Part shown: positions 6,005-6,342 of the stretch, one piece after another
Numbering within the stretch: the first letter of the stretch is position 1
Layout of the letters: each line of letters opens with the position of its first letter
Source of the DNA: JBMCLJ01 sp048615375
GTDB lineage: Bacteria; Patescibacteriota; Dojkabacteria; JAOAGR01
Length of the DNA: 6,342 nucleotides
Direction: 5' to 3'
NCBI GenBank assembly: GCA_048615375.1
Contig: JBMCLJ010000083.1
Coordinates: 1-6,342 of the forward strand
Notes under the pieces: model-generated
Told to the model about the DNA's origin: nothing
The model's database searches: none
Seen by the model: only the letters and a program-made list of their open reading frames with translations
Made by a program: the position numbers and the translations under genes

Positions 6005-6342
6005 ATGCAAAAAAAACAAAACGCCCTACAACATGCCAACCGATTCTTAAATATCTCATCTGAGACATTTATGCTCATAGCACTGGTAAGTCTATTTGCG
6101 CTACCTTTTGTTATCGGCGCTAATCTTGAACCAATTATCAGAGATTCAGAAAGCTCAGCATCCGCTACAAGTGGTCCTATCATAACCTATCCGGAAGACA
6201 ATCCAAACCTGGCAAACACTGATTCCGATGTATTAGGAGTTACAACAACTAACAATCCACTTTTGGTAACAGAAAACAAGGATAATCTAAGCTTTTTTAA
6301 TGTTAACACATCAGAATCCGGTTCCACGAAATACGAACTTTC
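6005..6342 (+). CDS. Membrane-anchored or secreted protein, N-terminal part (runs off the right edge)
   Basis: At least 112 complete residues with no stop before the window ends. A short basic/polar N-terminus (M-Q-K-K-Q-N) is followed by a hydrophobic segment at about 22-39 ending L-P-F-V-I-G-A-N, a signal peptide or signal anchor. What follows is low in charge and rich in Ser, Thr, Asn and Pro, typical of an extracytoplasmic linker, and includes V-L-G-V (79-82). The visible part ends in T-K-Y-E-L. No catalytic domain is visible. The layout resembles CPR surface proteins in which such a linker precedes LysM or M23 peptidase domains, but that is a guess. The ATG is forced: the in-frame codon at 5996-5998 is TAA and no other start follows it. 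The 2-bp spacing to the upstream gene implies joint expression. Confidence 0.75.
   Translation, partial: MQKKQNALQHANRFLNISSETFMLIALVSLFALPFVIGANLEPIIRDSESSASATSGPIITYPEDNPNLANTDSDVLGVTTTNNPLLVTENKDNLSFFNVNTSESGSTKYEL

Noticed and set aside
5932..6183. Leftward 83-residue reading frame
   Set aside because: It lies opposite the end of the membrane protein and the start of the right-edge gene, both better supported; it shows no family motif.

Overview
The window looks like chromosomal DNA from a bacterium of the Candidate Phyla Radiation (Patescibacteria, in the Microgenomates/Dojkabacteria direction). This rests on compact gene spacing, divergent versions of MurJ and LCP proteins, a cysteine desulfurase standing apart from other SUF genes, and a secreted protein with a V-L-G-V stretch after its membrane anchor. 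That assignment is inference from style, not a search result. TGA ends the sufS-like gene at its expected length and interrupts none of the real genes, so the standard bacterial code applies and the UGA-glycine recoding of Gracilibacteria/Absconditabacteria is excluded. I see no mobile element, tRNA, rRNA, CRISPR array or defence locus.

Layout. The left edge (2-970, +) holds the C-terminal part of an LCP (LytR-CpsA-Psr) cell-wall glycopolymer transferase. It converges across 39 bp with a leftward block of four genes. In order of transcription these are a MurJ lipid II flippase (about 5326 down to 3551), a SufS-type cysteine desulfurase (3483-2215), an unknown 129-residue protein overlapping it by 4 bp (2218-1829), and a YebC/TACO1 family protein (1804-1010). 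Divergent from murJ, on the + strand, are a four-helix membrane protein of unknown function (5445-6002) and, 2 bp later, the start of an anchored or secreted protein that runs off the right edge (6005-6342+).

How the genes fit together. Three of the seven genes point to the cell envelope: LCP attachment of glycopolymers, lipid II flipping, and a surface protein. A fourth is an uncharacterised membrane protein. The other three are a sulfur-donating enzyme with a coupled unknown partner, and a translation or regulatory factor. No complete pathway is visible and nothing resembles a new defence or mobile system.

The most notable signal concerns initiation. Four genes have a -10-like hexamer ending exactly 5 nt before the start codon: TATAAT for yebC, TATAAT for sufS, TACAAT for murJ if its start is GTG, and TATAAA for the right-edge gene. 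None has a convincing Shine-Dalgarno sequence. That spacing would place the transcription start on or next to the first base of the start codon, so these look like leaderless messages. The one gene deep inside an operon (the 129-residue protein) instead has a near-perfect Shine-Dalgarno sequence and a GTG start. The window therefore suggests two initiation modes divided by position in the transcript.
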